The notes under the pieces: generated by a model | Told to the model about the DNA's origin: nothing | Seen by the model: only the letters and a program-made list of their open reading frames with translations | Database searches by the model: none | Origin: Cyanophora paradoxa | Taxonomy: Eukaryota > Glaucocystophyceae > Cyanophorales > Cyanophoraceae | Assembly (NCBI GenBank): GCA_004431415.1 | Contig: QPMI01000117.1 | Location: 186,001-250,000 of the forward strand | Reading direction: 5' to 3' | Length of the DNA stretch: 64,000 nucleotides | Made by a program: the position numbers and the translations under genes | In this document: one piece after another, positions 46,901 to 60,500 of the stretch | How the letters are laid out: every line of letters begins with the position of its first letter | Position numbering within the stretch: position 1 is the stretch's first letter

Positions 46901-49900
46901 CGGCGGGCTCTACATAGCTAAGCCAAGTCTAGATTTTCAACTCTAGATGGATTTTGAAGTCTAGATAGTTGGGCCCCTCCAGGAGGGGCCGCACCCGTAC
47001 TCGGTCTAGAGGCTCTAGAGGGGGGTCCTGGGCCGGGGCCGGGCCGGGGCCGGGGCGCAGGGAAAGGACGCCAGCCATACAGCCGGGCCGGGGCCGGGGC
47101 GAGCGCACCCGTACTTGATGATCTGGAGGAGGTACGCCTCCGCCGAGCGCCGCGCGATCCGCTCCCGCTCGTACCTGCAGATCAAATCAGGTGCGAGAGG
47201 CGGCGAGGCTTGGATGGGTGGGAGGGGATGGGTGGGAGGAGCGCGGGTCGAGGGGGCGCCGTGGGCGACTGGCTGGATGGAAGGGCGGCGGGGAGGCGGG
47301 GGTGGGAGGGGCGGCATGGTCCAGGTCCAGGCGGCGTGGGTGGCCGGCTGGCTTGGCTTGGCTTGGATGGGTGGGAGGGGCGCAGGGGCGCACCCGGCGG
47401 CGTCGATCCCCTCGAAGTCGGTGATCTGCCGGCGGGGCGGGCCAGCCGGGTCAGGGGCGGGCCGGCCGGGGCGGGGTGACAGGGAGGGGCAGCCGAGCTC
47501 TAAGCTTTAGGAGCCGCCGCGCTGGTCCGACTAGGCGCGGCCCGGCCCGACATGCCCCTCTCGACCCCTCGACCCCAGGCCTACGCAACAGCACGGCGCC
47601 CCCTGACGCGATTCGGCGCCCCCCCCTCGACCCCAGGCCTAGGCTACGGCCCGGCCCCGCCCCCCGACCCGGCTAGGCGCGGGGCGCCCCCGGGGCGGCG
47701 CGGCGGACCTTGACGCCCGGGACGTACTCGAGGACGAGCATGTTGTCCGCGGAGAGCGGCCAGTACACCCGCGGCACCTTCACCTGCGAGCGCGAACGAA
47801 GCCTGACTTAGCTCGAGGCGGGGGCGGGGGCGGGGGCGGGGAGGGAAGGGGCGGGGACGATGGGCGACTTGAAACTCCAACTAGTTGACGTGAAACTTCT
47901 AGTAGCGTGTGCTAATGCTAATTTCGAAGGGGCGGGGCGGGGCGGGTGCGCACCCAGGGCACTGGGGCGAAGTTGCGGCGGAAGGTATCGGCGTTGCGGC
48001 CCTCCTACGCGCGCGCCTCGGGCCTCAGAAGACGAAGGCGCGGGCCTCGGACAAGGCAGAGGAGAGGCGGGGCGGGGCGGACGCGGGGGTAGTCGATCTC
48101 CTCGTAGAGGGTGGTGCGGCACTCCTCGTAGATCGCCAGCCACTCCCGCCCCTTCCCGTACCTGCAGGCCGGGGGGGCGGGCGGGCGGGTTGGGCCCTCT
48201 TGGAGGGGGAGGGGGCTGGAAGTAGGCACTTGGGGTGGGCCTGGAAGTAGGCGGCGAGGCCGCGCAGGATCTCGATGTCGATGTCGAAGAGCGCCTTCAG
48301 CCCCGGCCGCTGCACCTGCACGGGGAGGGGAGGAGGGCTGAGGGGGGTAGAGGCTGCAAGGGGAGACGGAGTGGGCGGACCTTGACGACGACCTCCTCGC
48401 CCGTGTGCAGCCGCGCCCGGTGCACCTGCGCGGGCGAGCGTTGTTGAGGCGAGGGAGGCTCTGGGCGAGCCAGCTAGGGCGAGACTGGGCGGCACAGATC
48501 TAGAGCCGGCTAAAGGCGGGGAGGGGCCTAGAGCAGAGCGGAGGGGAGCGGCGCTCCAGCATTTGGCTCTGGCTGGCTCTGGCTCTGGAGCCTCTGGCTC
48601 GCTAAGACTCCGGTTCGGATGGGCAGCGGGCACCTGCCCGAGCGAGGCCGCAGCGATCGGCCGCCTGTCGAACTCCGCGAACAGCTCCTTCACCCTGGGT
48701 AGGAGGGGGGGGTACGACGTCAGGCGGGGGGAGGGGTACGGGGTGCTGGGGACGGGACGGGACGGAGGGGCGCGTACCCCCGGCCGCCCTGGTCCTTCTT
48801 GATGATGGCTTCGACCTCCTCGAACGAGAAGGCGGGTACCCGGTCCTGTTGGGGGGGGGGGGGGGACGAGTTAGAAGGGGGTACGGGAATTCGTGGAAGG
48901 GGGTACGGAGGCGGGCCTGCAGCTTGGAGAGCTCCTCGACGTACTCGACGGGGAGGAGGTCCGCGCGGGTGGAGAAGAACTGGCCGCACTTACTGCGGGG
49001 CGGGGGTACAGGATCAGGAGGGGGAGAAGGGGCGTTGAAGGGGGGGCGGGAAGGGAGCGGCTCTAGCAGCAGTTGTCCGGATACAAAAAAAGGATGGAGG
49101 AGAAGAAGCTGGGGGCGGGGGAGGGGGGGTACAGCACGCACATGAAGGTGGGGCCGAGGTCGAGAATGACCTCCCGAATCCACGCCGCGAGCTCGCGCCG
49201 ACGCTTGCTGGCCGCCTCCTCGCTGTAGCCCAGGGGGTACGTCCACTTCTGCGGGGGGTACGACGGCTCAGGCGCGGGGCGAGGGCACGGCAATTCCAAG
49301 CAGCTGCTCGCCTGGTCGTTCCACCAGCGGGCAGCCTGTACCCGAATCACGAAAGCCCACGTGTCGACGAGGCGCTGCGTGGGGTTGTAGTTGCCTGCGG
49401 CGCACGCGCGGGGCGCACGTGAGGCACGGCCGGGCACGGGGCCCGCGGCGCGGCGACCGGCGGAGCGCGGCCGCGGCCGTGTGGGCGATCGCATGCGCGC
49501 ACCGTCTGTCCACCTGTACGTCGTGGCCGTGGCGAGCGGCTGGTTGCTGCACGCGGGCGTCAGCCGAAGGGTCGCAGATGCGGGCCCGGGGCCGCGCGCC
49601 GGGCGGCGGGGCGCACGAGTAGTCCTGCATAGAGGGCGGGATGAATGACGCCATTTGATTGGCAGCGCTGCTGGCTCCCGAGGCTGCCGGCATCGCCGCG
49701 CCGTTCATTATCGAGGGCGGGAGCGGCTTCGCGGCGGCGCCGTTCCGGGAGCTGCTGGCGGTCGACGGAGACTCAACAAAAGATCTCCGTGCCGGAGTGA
49801 AGCGCTGCGGCGGCTCCGCGATGGCCCGCGCGGCCTGGCTGGTCCCTTGCGCGGCACGGGCTTTGCTCGTGCTGGGCCGCGGCCGGCTGCCGAAGAACGT

Positions 49901-49957
49901 CGAGCGACGGGCGCCCTGCTCATCCGGGCGATATCCAACGAAGCGCTCCTGCAGCAC
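43905..49957 (-). CDS. ABC1/UbiB (ADCK)-family atypical kinase
   Basis: ABC1-family kinases act in mitochondria and plastids on quinone homeostasis. Motifs in order: '[20 protein letters not shown]' (~49190), '[19 protein letters not shown]' (~48980), the Ala-rich loop 'AAASLGQV' (~48650), the nucleotide-binding lysine in 'VVVKVQRPGL' (~48390-48300), '[12 protein letters not shown]' (~48110), '[13 protein letters not shown]' (~46790) and the metal-binding Asp in 'FYDFGMMGEI' (46712, joined across an intron to ~46490). The C-terminus has Ala/Gly-rich hydrophobic segments ('[19 protein letters not shown]', ~44110) and ends '[14 protein letters not shown]', TGA at 43905. The N-terminus is uncertain: the open frame reaches 49957 without ATG there, and the first in-frame ATG is 49708. 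Introns are G-rich on the plus strand. Confidence 0.93.
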
Positions 49958-50145
49958 AGCGCCGCCTGGGGGAAGCGCGTGCCACTGCGCGTCAGCGCGT
50001 GCGGTGGGGCGGGGCGGGAAGGCGGGGCGGACCGATGCCGGCGCTGAAGGCGGCGGAGTTGGAGGCCATCCTGGCCGGCGGGGAAAGGCGTGCGTCGAGC
50101 AGACCGAGGCGGTCGCGGGTACGGCTTTTTGAAGAGTTTTTTTCG
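49958..50145. promoter_or_regulatory. Divergent promoter region, ABC1 kinase and BCS1
   Basis: About 190 bases separate the open frame of the minus-strand ABC1 kinase from the preferred BCS1 ATG (50146). A T-rich patch ('gctttttgaagagttttttt', ~50123) lies just before that ATG. An in-frame upstream ATG for BCS1 at 50035 would shrink the gap further. Confidence 0.5.
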
Positions 50146-53175
<3,030 letters not shown>

Positions 53176-53258
53176 CCGGATGTGCACTGTCCAACTGTCC
53201 AATCCACATGCATATGCACTGCACTGTACAATTGACTGCCTCGCGTACCCCTGCCTGA

Positions 53259-54860
53259 CTAGTAGTGGATGGTGTCCTTGCAAACTGGCCGCACGACGCC
53301 CTCCTCGCCCTTGGGGTACAGCTTCTTGACGAGCCTCCGCGAGAGCACGGCGGGGGGTACGGGCCCCGGACCGCCCTCCCTCCGCGCCAGCCGCTCGATC
53401 GCGACCTGGGAGGGGGGATGAGGAAGGGGGTACGGAGACGAATGGAGGAGGGGGGTACGTCGCACCACTGCCGCGGCGCGAAGGCTGCACTCGGCGAGCC
53501 CGCCGGCCTGGATCGATTCGCCGGCCTGCGCGTGCGTGAGCCGCGCGGGGGTACGACGGCGCCGGGGAAGGGGGGTGCGGGCCTGCAGGGCCTTCTGCAG
53601 GTCCGCGTCGACGATCTGCAGCACCCCCTCCCGCATGAGCACCGCCACGAGCTTGTCTGCAAAGGGGGTACGCGTACGCCGCGTCAGCGCGGGCGAGGGG
53701 TACGCGGGGCGGGGCGGGGCGCGGCGGGCGCGCCGTCGGCAAGGGCCGTGAAGCGGTCGACGTCGGCGGCGTCGAGCCGGAAGCAGGGGTCCCTGGCAGG
53801 CCCGCCCCGTCATCCAGCGCGGCGGAGGAACAGGAGCGGCGCCGGCGCACCGGTCGCCGACGTTGGCGGCGAGGTCGAGGACGGCCGCCTGGACCTTACG
53901 GTGGAGTGCCAGCCTGCGAGCCGCTGCTCGCCAAGGGGCGCGGAGGGGCGAAGTGGAAGAGAAGGCGGCCCCGCACGCCACGCGCCTGAGGCCGGCGACG
54001 TCGTACGAGTCGTCGGCGGCGGTCGGGAGGGCCTTCACGAGCTCCTCGACGAGGGCGGCGGCGATGGGCCCGCCCTGCCGCGTCGCCCGCGCCGCCGCGC
54101 CCCGCAGCAGAGCAGCGAAATCCGCGCACTGCCTCGCGCGCAGCTTCGCCCCGCACGACTCCATCACCTGCGCTCGCCGGTCGGGGCGGGAGCTTCGAGT
54201 TCGGAGGCGCGCGCCTGCAGGAGGCGGTCCGCGAAGCGGCGGACGCGGCTGTCGACGAGCGTCTTGATCGCCGCGTTGCCGTCCAGCGGCGCCTCCACGC
54301 GGAAGGGGATCTGGAAGTGCTGCTCCACGTCGTTCACGGAGACGCGCGCCAGCGTCTCCGCGTCCAACTTCGCCCCGCTGATCGTCATCGAGATGAGCCC
54401 GAAGAGCTGTGTGTGTGTGTGTGTGTGTGCGCGCGCGCGCGCCGTCAGCGCGGGCGGGAGCGCCCCGGAAGCGCGCGCGGCTCGGTGCGGACGGTGGAGT
54501 TTTTGGGCCCGCGCTTGCACGTCTGGTCGAGCTCGGGGCCCCACGAGGCGCCGAAGCTGATCAGGTTCTTGAGCACGTAGAAGTCAATCTCGGCGTCGAG
54601 CTGCGGGCCACGTTAGCGCGGCGTCAACGACCGCGCCAATGGCCGCGGCCGGGGAGGCGCACCCCGTCAAAGTTGAGCGGGAGTGGCGTGAGCTCCCACT
54701 TCGCGTGCGCCTCCTTCGCCGACCCGACCTCGCGCTCCCAGAGGGAGTCGAGCTTCTCCTCGTCGATGCGCACGAGCGCTTGGGCCTTCGGCGACGCCGC
54801 GAGCGCCTCGCACGACGCGCGGACGGCCTCCAGCACGGACGCCGGCGCCGCGCCCGCCAT
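53259..54860 (-). CDS. QNG1: Queuosine salvage N-glycosylase (DUF2419)
   Basis: Members of this family hydrolyse queuosine 5'-phosphate to free queuine so that it can be put back into tRNA. ATG at 54860 begins 'MAGAAPASVLEAVRASCEAL'. Family landmarks follow: 'WELTPLPLNFDG' joined to 'LDAEIDFYVLKNLISFGASW' (~54600-54540), 'LFGLISMTISGAKLDAETLA' (~54405), 'DVEQHFQIPFRVE' (~54325), 'RQCADFAALLRGAA' (~54135), 'ALVEELVKALPTAADDS' (~54050), 'LHRKVQAAVLDLAANVGDR' (~53910), 'LDAADVDRFTALAD' (~53770), 'LVAVLMREGVLQIVDADLQK' (~53650) and 'SLRAAAVV' (~53480). It ends 'CKDTIHY', TAG at 53259. Similarity is strongest in these conserved blocks. The gene is convergent with BCS1, 83 bases apart. One acceptor is formed by a CA/CG dinucleotide repeat. 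Some internal exon edges are provisional. Confidence 0.92.
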
Positions 54861-55518
54861 ATGCTTGTTTCGGATCGAGGCGCTCAGCTTGGGGGTACGC
54901 GTCGCGTCGCTTCAGCCGTGGCGCTCAACGTTGGCGCTCAACGTTGGGGTACACACCGTGGACCGAGGCGCTCAACGTTGGGGTACACACTAGCTCGATT
55001 CAAGCCGTGACCAAATTTCGAGCCGCGGCTTGCTGCTGGGGCTCGCGCTCACTGAGTCAAGCCGCCGCGGCGCCGCGGCGCGGCACAGCGGCTTGCAATT
55101 GCTGAGCTGCGCTAGCGCTAGCTGCAGTCGGCGTCATTGCTTGTTGCAATCCCCTGCACTGCGGCAATCGCCCCACCCTAATTTAGTAACCCCGCCCTAT
55201 AGCTAGGCCGGCGCCTGCCGCGTGTGCAGCCGCGGAGCTGCAGCCGCCTGATCGCGATCGGCAACGGACGCCGTCGCCCCGTGCACGTGTGCACCCGCCC
55301 TTCGAATTCGAATTCCCTTGTCCCTCGAGCTCCGGATCCGGCCGCCCCCTCCGGATCCCCGGCACGGGGGGCGCGGGGGTCGCAGGGACGCCTCCTCCTC
55401 CCCCCACTTCCCCATCCCTACGCCCTGCGTCCCTGGATTGCAAGCGATCGCAAGTCACCGGGGGCCATGGCCAGTGCGTCCGCCGCCCCGGCCCCCGCCC
55501 GCCGCCCCTGTGGAGGGC

Positions 55519-55561
<43 letters not shown>

Positions 55562-55851
55562 GGCCGGGCAGAACTAGAGCAGGCGGAGCTCGAGACAGAA
55601 ACGGACAGAAATGTCAGCCCATTGTGAACAAGCTTGAGTCATTGGCAGCGGAATTCGAAGGCATCGCGCCCATGCTCAGCGGCTCGAGCGTCATGGCCGT
55701 GCGCATGCGTCCGTGGCCATGAGGGTCGTTGGAAGCCTTGAAGTGCATCCCGACAAGTACCGAACTTTCGAATTCGCTCAAGGTGGCGCTCAAATGACTG
55801 GATCCGGATCTAGATCTGGCGACATTGACTTGCAGGACTACAGCTGCACGG
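54861..55851. other. Intergenic region 5' of QNG1
   Basis: About 50 bases upstream of the QNG1 start, 'gcgctcaacgttgg' occurs three times (54910-54990), two of them followed by 'ggtacacac'. A possible promoter repeat is the simplest reading. Further on are short palindromes ('gcggcgccgcggcgcggc', ~55062) and a 39-base G run. From 55590 to 55850 the sequence is the 3' flank of the HECT C-lobe copy. No gene was recognised. Confidence 0.5.
55521..55559. repeat. 39-base poly-G run
   Basis: An uninterrupted run of 39 G, the same length as the poly-C run at 30905-30943. It could form quadruplex structures, and its true length is uncertain for the same technical reason. Confidence 0.9.
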
Positions 55852-56950
55852 CTACTTGAGCTCGAAAGCGCTGCAGCTGGCGGCGAGGGCGAGGCTCATG
55901 CATTCGACGAAGATCCGGCGCCCCTCCCCGCAATCCGCGCCGGCACCGGCGCCGGCGCCCCCGGCCGCGGGCTCGGGCGGCCCCGGCAGGACCACCTGCG
56001 CATGCGCAGCGCGCGGTCGTCGGCTCGATGGCAAGCAAGCAGGGTGAGGCTGCAGGTACCACGTCGGAGCAGGTGTGGGCGCGCGGGAGGCGCGGGAAGC
56101 GCTCGAGGGCGGTCCGGTGCCGGATGGAGCCCTCCGCGACGGGCTCCCGCTTGACCCACGGCTTCACGTTGATCCGCCTGCAGAACGGGAATTAGACTTG
56201 GAAGATCAAAGCTCGAGGCGCCGTTGCCGCGACAGGCTAGAGATAGCGTGGAGGCCGCCGTGCACCCCATGAGCTCGCCGTCGAGAGGCACAGACGCCCG
56301 GCCTGTCGAATTCGAAGGAATGCAATAAACATCTATGGCCTAGACAGAAACGATCCACGGCCAATGAGTTAAACGCGCCTGCGAAATCTGCGAATCGCGT
56401 GGGGCTGATCTCGCCGCTCCGGAATGCCCCGAAGAGCCACTCCTCGAGGAGCTCCCGGTCCTGCGGGGGAAACAGGCGGCGTCAGATGGGCGAAGAGGCT
56501 GGGGCTCGACCCGCTTCTGCGAGCACACGCCTTCGGATAGTCCTTCCAGCCCTCATCGAATCGAAGCTGCGCGAACGGAGGGATCCCACCTGTCAGAGCG
56601 AGTCGAGGCGACGAGATATAAATCGAATTCAAAGACGCGATCACGTTGGAGATGAGAAGGTCGGCCGTCCACGGCTGGCCTGCGAGTCGCTCAGAGTTTG
56701 CTACGAGCCTTGCCTGTGCACGCGAGCAAGCTTAAGAAAGGGTCGAACTCGCACCTGCGACCAGTAAGTCGAGCTCCTCGGGGTACACCTGTACACCTCG
56801 CTTAGCAATTCCTGGCCATGTGTGATGGGTTCGAATGCCAACGTTAACGAGCCTGGGCGAGGGCCTCGAAAACGTTGGGCCAGCCTTGCGCGGCCGCTCT
56901 CGCGCCCGCCGAGCCCCCGAAGACGCTCTGGAAGACGCTCTCCGATCATC
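55852..56950 (-). pseudogene. Second copy of HECT C-lobe exons, N-lobe missing
   Basis: Reading on the minus strand, exons parallel those at the end of the neighbouring HECT ligase: 'VFQSVFGGSAGARA' (~56940), 'VYPEELDLLVAG' (~56790), 'QPWTADLLISN' (~56680), 'LRFDEGWKDYPKA' (~56565), 'DRELLEEWLFGAFRSGEISP' (~56460), 'RASVPLDGELMGC' (~56305), 'RINVKPWVKREPV' (~56175). The active-site block 'LPRAHTCSD' has its Cys codon at 56069-56071. The end is 'IFVECMSLALAASCSAFELK' with TAG at 55852. The matching N-lobe exons are absent: homology stops near 56950, where an ankyrin fragment begins on the other strand. It could be a truncated duplicate or an alternative 3' cassette for the upstream ligase. Confidence 0.72.
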
Positions 56951-56962
56951 GCGTGCCCCCAG

Positions 56963-57330
56963 ATGATCGATCGAGGCGCCCCCGTCAGCGGCCCGACCCT
57001 CGACGGTACCCCCCTTCCCCGCCCCTCCCCTCCCCCCGAGAGCGTCTGGCAGGGGTACCCCTGCTGGTGCTGGCGTGCTCTCACGGGATGGGCCCCGCCG
57101 TCGTCCGCCGCATGCTCGAGCGCGGCGCCGGTGCGCGCCGTACCCCTGAGGCGCACCCGGCCCCCCCGGCTTCCTCTCTAACGCCGTGGCAGACGCGAAC
57201 GAGGGGGGCGGGCGGGGCGTGACGCCGCTCGCCGCGGCGGCCGCGCGCGCCGCCGAGGGGGACCCCTTCCACCAGACCGAGGCGGGCAACCCCGGCTCCT
57301 TTTCCCCCCGCAACTCTCAACTCTGCACCC
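56963..57330 (+). CDS. Ankyrin-repeat fragment
   Basis: Three short exons splice in phase with GT-AG introns: 56963-57005, 57053-57130 and 57193 onward to about 57330. They give 'MIDRGAPVSGPTLDG', 'VPLLVLACSHGMGPAVVRRM' then 'LERGA', and 'DANEGGGRGVTPLAAAAARA', which are two ankyrin units with the usual TPLxxA and LLxxGAD spacing. Sequence upstream belongs to the HECT C-lobe copy on the opposite strand, and the frame fades after about 57330 into A/T-richer DNA. It is probably a piece of an ankyrin gene moved or left between the two HECT copies. No complete gene is claimed. The 5' ATG may only be an internal Met. Confidence 0.68.
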
Positions 57331-57523
57331 CGGAGACGGAGGCGGGGTGGTGGCGGAAGATTTTTTACTGTGTCGAATATAGTCGCCACGGACAATGTAG
57401 GGAGGGAGAGAGGGTGCTCTCAATGTAGAGAAGGTAAAGATCAAGAGTCGGCGAGATGCTACGGTCTAGATCTCTTTACCGCTCTACGGCTCTCGGTCCT
57501 ACAGCGCGTAAACGTACTCGAGG

Positions 57524-60500
57524 CTATTTGAGTTCGAAAGAGTTCGCCGCCAGCGCCATGTTCATGCAGTTGACGAAGACCTGGCGTCGCTCCTCGAGCT
57601 CGACGCCGCCGGACTCGGGTCCCGCGGCCGGCGGTCCCGGCATGTCGATCTGCGCGGCCCCGGCGCCGGCGCGGGCCCCCGTGGTCATGGTCGGCACTTA
57701 CAAGGCGGAGCGCAGCAGCCCGGGGCGATTTTACCTCGTAGAAACAGGTGTGGGCCACGGGTAAGCGAGGGAATCGGCTGAGGACGTTCTTGCGCTTCCT
57801 TTCGAAGCACGGTTTGATGTTGATCGATTGTCTTTATCGTGGACATTAATGAGGAGGCGACAACACGATGAATGAATGAGCTAATGCGCACGTCACGAGC
57901 TCGCCGTCGAGGGGTACCGACGCCCGGCCTGTACAACAGCTTCCTTAGAACGACGACTCTCCATTTGATCGTGAGTTCTCTGGTCCAAACGCACCGGCAA
58001 ACTCGGCGAAGCGTGCGGGGCTGATCGCGCCGCTCCGGAACGCCTCAAAAAGCCACTGCTCGAGGAGCTCGCGGTCCTGCACGGTCTCCACGGAGTCAGT
58101 CGACCGCAGCGCCCGGAAGGTGTAAGCTCGGGGCGGGGGCTGCGGCGACTGCGCGCCTTTGAATAGTCCTTCGAATTCCAGCCGTCGTCGAATCGGAGCT
58201 ACGAGAAAACGGGGAAGCGCGCACATTAAAACCGCACTGCAGCTGGAAAATTAGAGATGAAAAGAGAAGAAAGCAATACGTTTGAAATGAGAAGTTCCGC
58301 CGACCAAGGCTGGCCTGCGAGACGTTGATGGTTAGCTCGCGAGCGAGCAAGTATTGAAGGGTTGAACCTGCGACCAGCAAGGCGAGCTCCTCTGGGTACA
58401 CCTGCTCGAAATTAATATTAAAGATGGTGAACATTTGAACATGCGCATGTCGAACTCCGCTCTAGCGGACCTGCGCGAGAGCTTCGCACATATTCCGCGA
58501 ATTCTGCGTGGCCCCCTTTCGCTTGCCGCCTGCTGCGCCCCCGAAAACGCTCTGGAATCCCTCCTGCAACGCATGGATCAGAATTCGACTGTTCCCGCTT
58601 CCAATTGTTTGTGCGTGCGTGCGCACCCGCATGGCGCCGATGTGTGGGCGCCGGGAGTCGATGCACTGCCACTGGGCGGCCCGCTTGATCAGCCGATCCG
58701 CATTTTCCTGCGTCAGCTGCGCGAGGCGAATAAGCCATTGCAAGCCCGTTTTGATGTTCTATCAGAGAGTGCGGTGCATCAGAGATCTAGAACGGGAAGC
58801 ACGCACGTCGAGGTCCGGGTCTCCCTCTACAACGCCAGGAGCGCCCTGCAAGAAACCTTCCATCGGGATCACTGTGTCCTTCCCTTCCGCGGCGAGCTGT
58901 GATCGGTTTCAGCCGAGAGAACGAGAATTGCACCCGTGATTAATATTGGAGCCTATGAACCGCGATTGCACCTGAAAAGGATCGGACAGGATAGTATAGA
59001 GCGTCTTGTGGACTTGCTGCACGCGCCCACCGTCAGAAGTCGGAAAACATAGGAATGCCAGAACGAACAACCGAAACTAAATAAAAGCTCTCACCGGGTC
59101 GAGGAACGGCTCCCAGAGCGCCAGCGCCTCGGCGGCGGTGCACGCGGCTGGCTCGAGCCCCGCGAGCAGAGGAACAAGAGGCACGAGGGAGGGCGGGAGC
59201 GGGTCCACCCCATCAGTGTCGAGAAGGCGCGTGGCGAGCGCTGAGTGTGCCCCGACCCCGCGTCAGAAACGTCGCAGCAAAACCGCTTTCTGGCAACATG
59301 CAACCGACCTCGGCCCAGCATCAGGCCCATGAAGTGGAATTTGGCGTGCAGACCAGAACCGAAATCTTCTGTGCACAGTTTAATTCGAGCTCAAGATTGC
59401 ACGATATAGATGGGATATATAGCTGTCACCATCATTTGCGTCGATGCCGCGATCGACGATTACAATTGCGGTCGATGCGGCATGCGGTCCAGGAGCCCCT
59501 GCCTCGACACGGGCCCGTTTGCCCGGTGGCTCCTCAGCTGGCCATGGGTTTTCGACTAAACTGCGCGTTTGCGTACATGCCACGGTGAATGGCTGTTCAT
59601 GAGGCGATGCAATCGCGAGGGACGACAGCCTGCTGGATTTACGGTGAATGCACCTCGAGCTTGAAGTTGAGGCGATTGGGAGGCTGCCGCGCCCCGACGA
59701 GCGCCGGCAGAGGAGTAGGGGCGCATCTGCAGCGGGCCCCGCACGCAAAGTCTCCATGTCCGAGAAAAACTGCGACGATTATGGTTGAGTCCAAGCACCG
59801 GTACGATGTAATAGTAATGAAGCAGTGAGGCAGCACCAGGCGGAAGAACTCTCGCGACAGGCCGCTGAGGTCTTTTCCGAGCTCGCCAACAAAAACGATC
59901 TCGAGGGCGTACGAGAACGCATCCGAGAGCTGCTGCTGCTCACGCTTCTGCGCCCCTTTGTAGGCGGAAAAGGCCGAGTTGAAGGAAGCGGATGGGTTCT
60001 CCTCCGTCGATCTGCCGACCTGCAAGAATTTTGAAATTTGCATGAACATTTCGATGAAATTTATATTAATTAAATCGACACGAAAGACATGCATTTTGAT
60101 CATGAAACACCAGCGCACCTTCAACTTGACTGGCTTTTGTTTGGATGACTTGAGTGTATTAAGCGCGCGTGTCCGTTCCTGTTCAAAGAATAATCTAAGA
60201 AGAATCGCCCTGTATACGTGACCGGCGCAGTCAGCGAAATATGCTCAGACGCATGATTGGCGAAGCTAAATTAAAAAGCTCAGACGACGAATTCATAGCT
60301 TCAGCTTCAATTGCAAGCTAAAAGCAACTCGAACTCACTGGCGATCTCGAAAAGCACGAAGTTTCTCGTGTAGAGGCTTTTGGGCTTGCTCGCGCTTGTA
60401 AGCGTCCTCCTATGAGAAATGACGTGCACGAGTAAGCTGAAAGAAGAAGAGGATTCGAGAGGCGAGCCTACCTCCACTTCAGCGATCTGACAGGCCATCG

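Noticed and set aside
50035-50145. BCS1 start at ATG 50035
   Set aside because: It is in frame, but the extra residues are Arg-rich and cross a T-rich stretch. The ATG at 50146 leads directly into the recognisable N-terminus. It is kept as an alternative.
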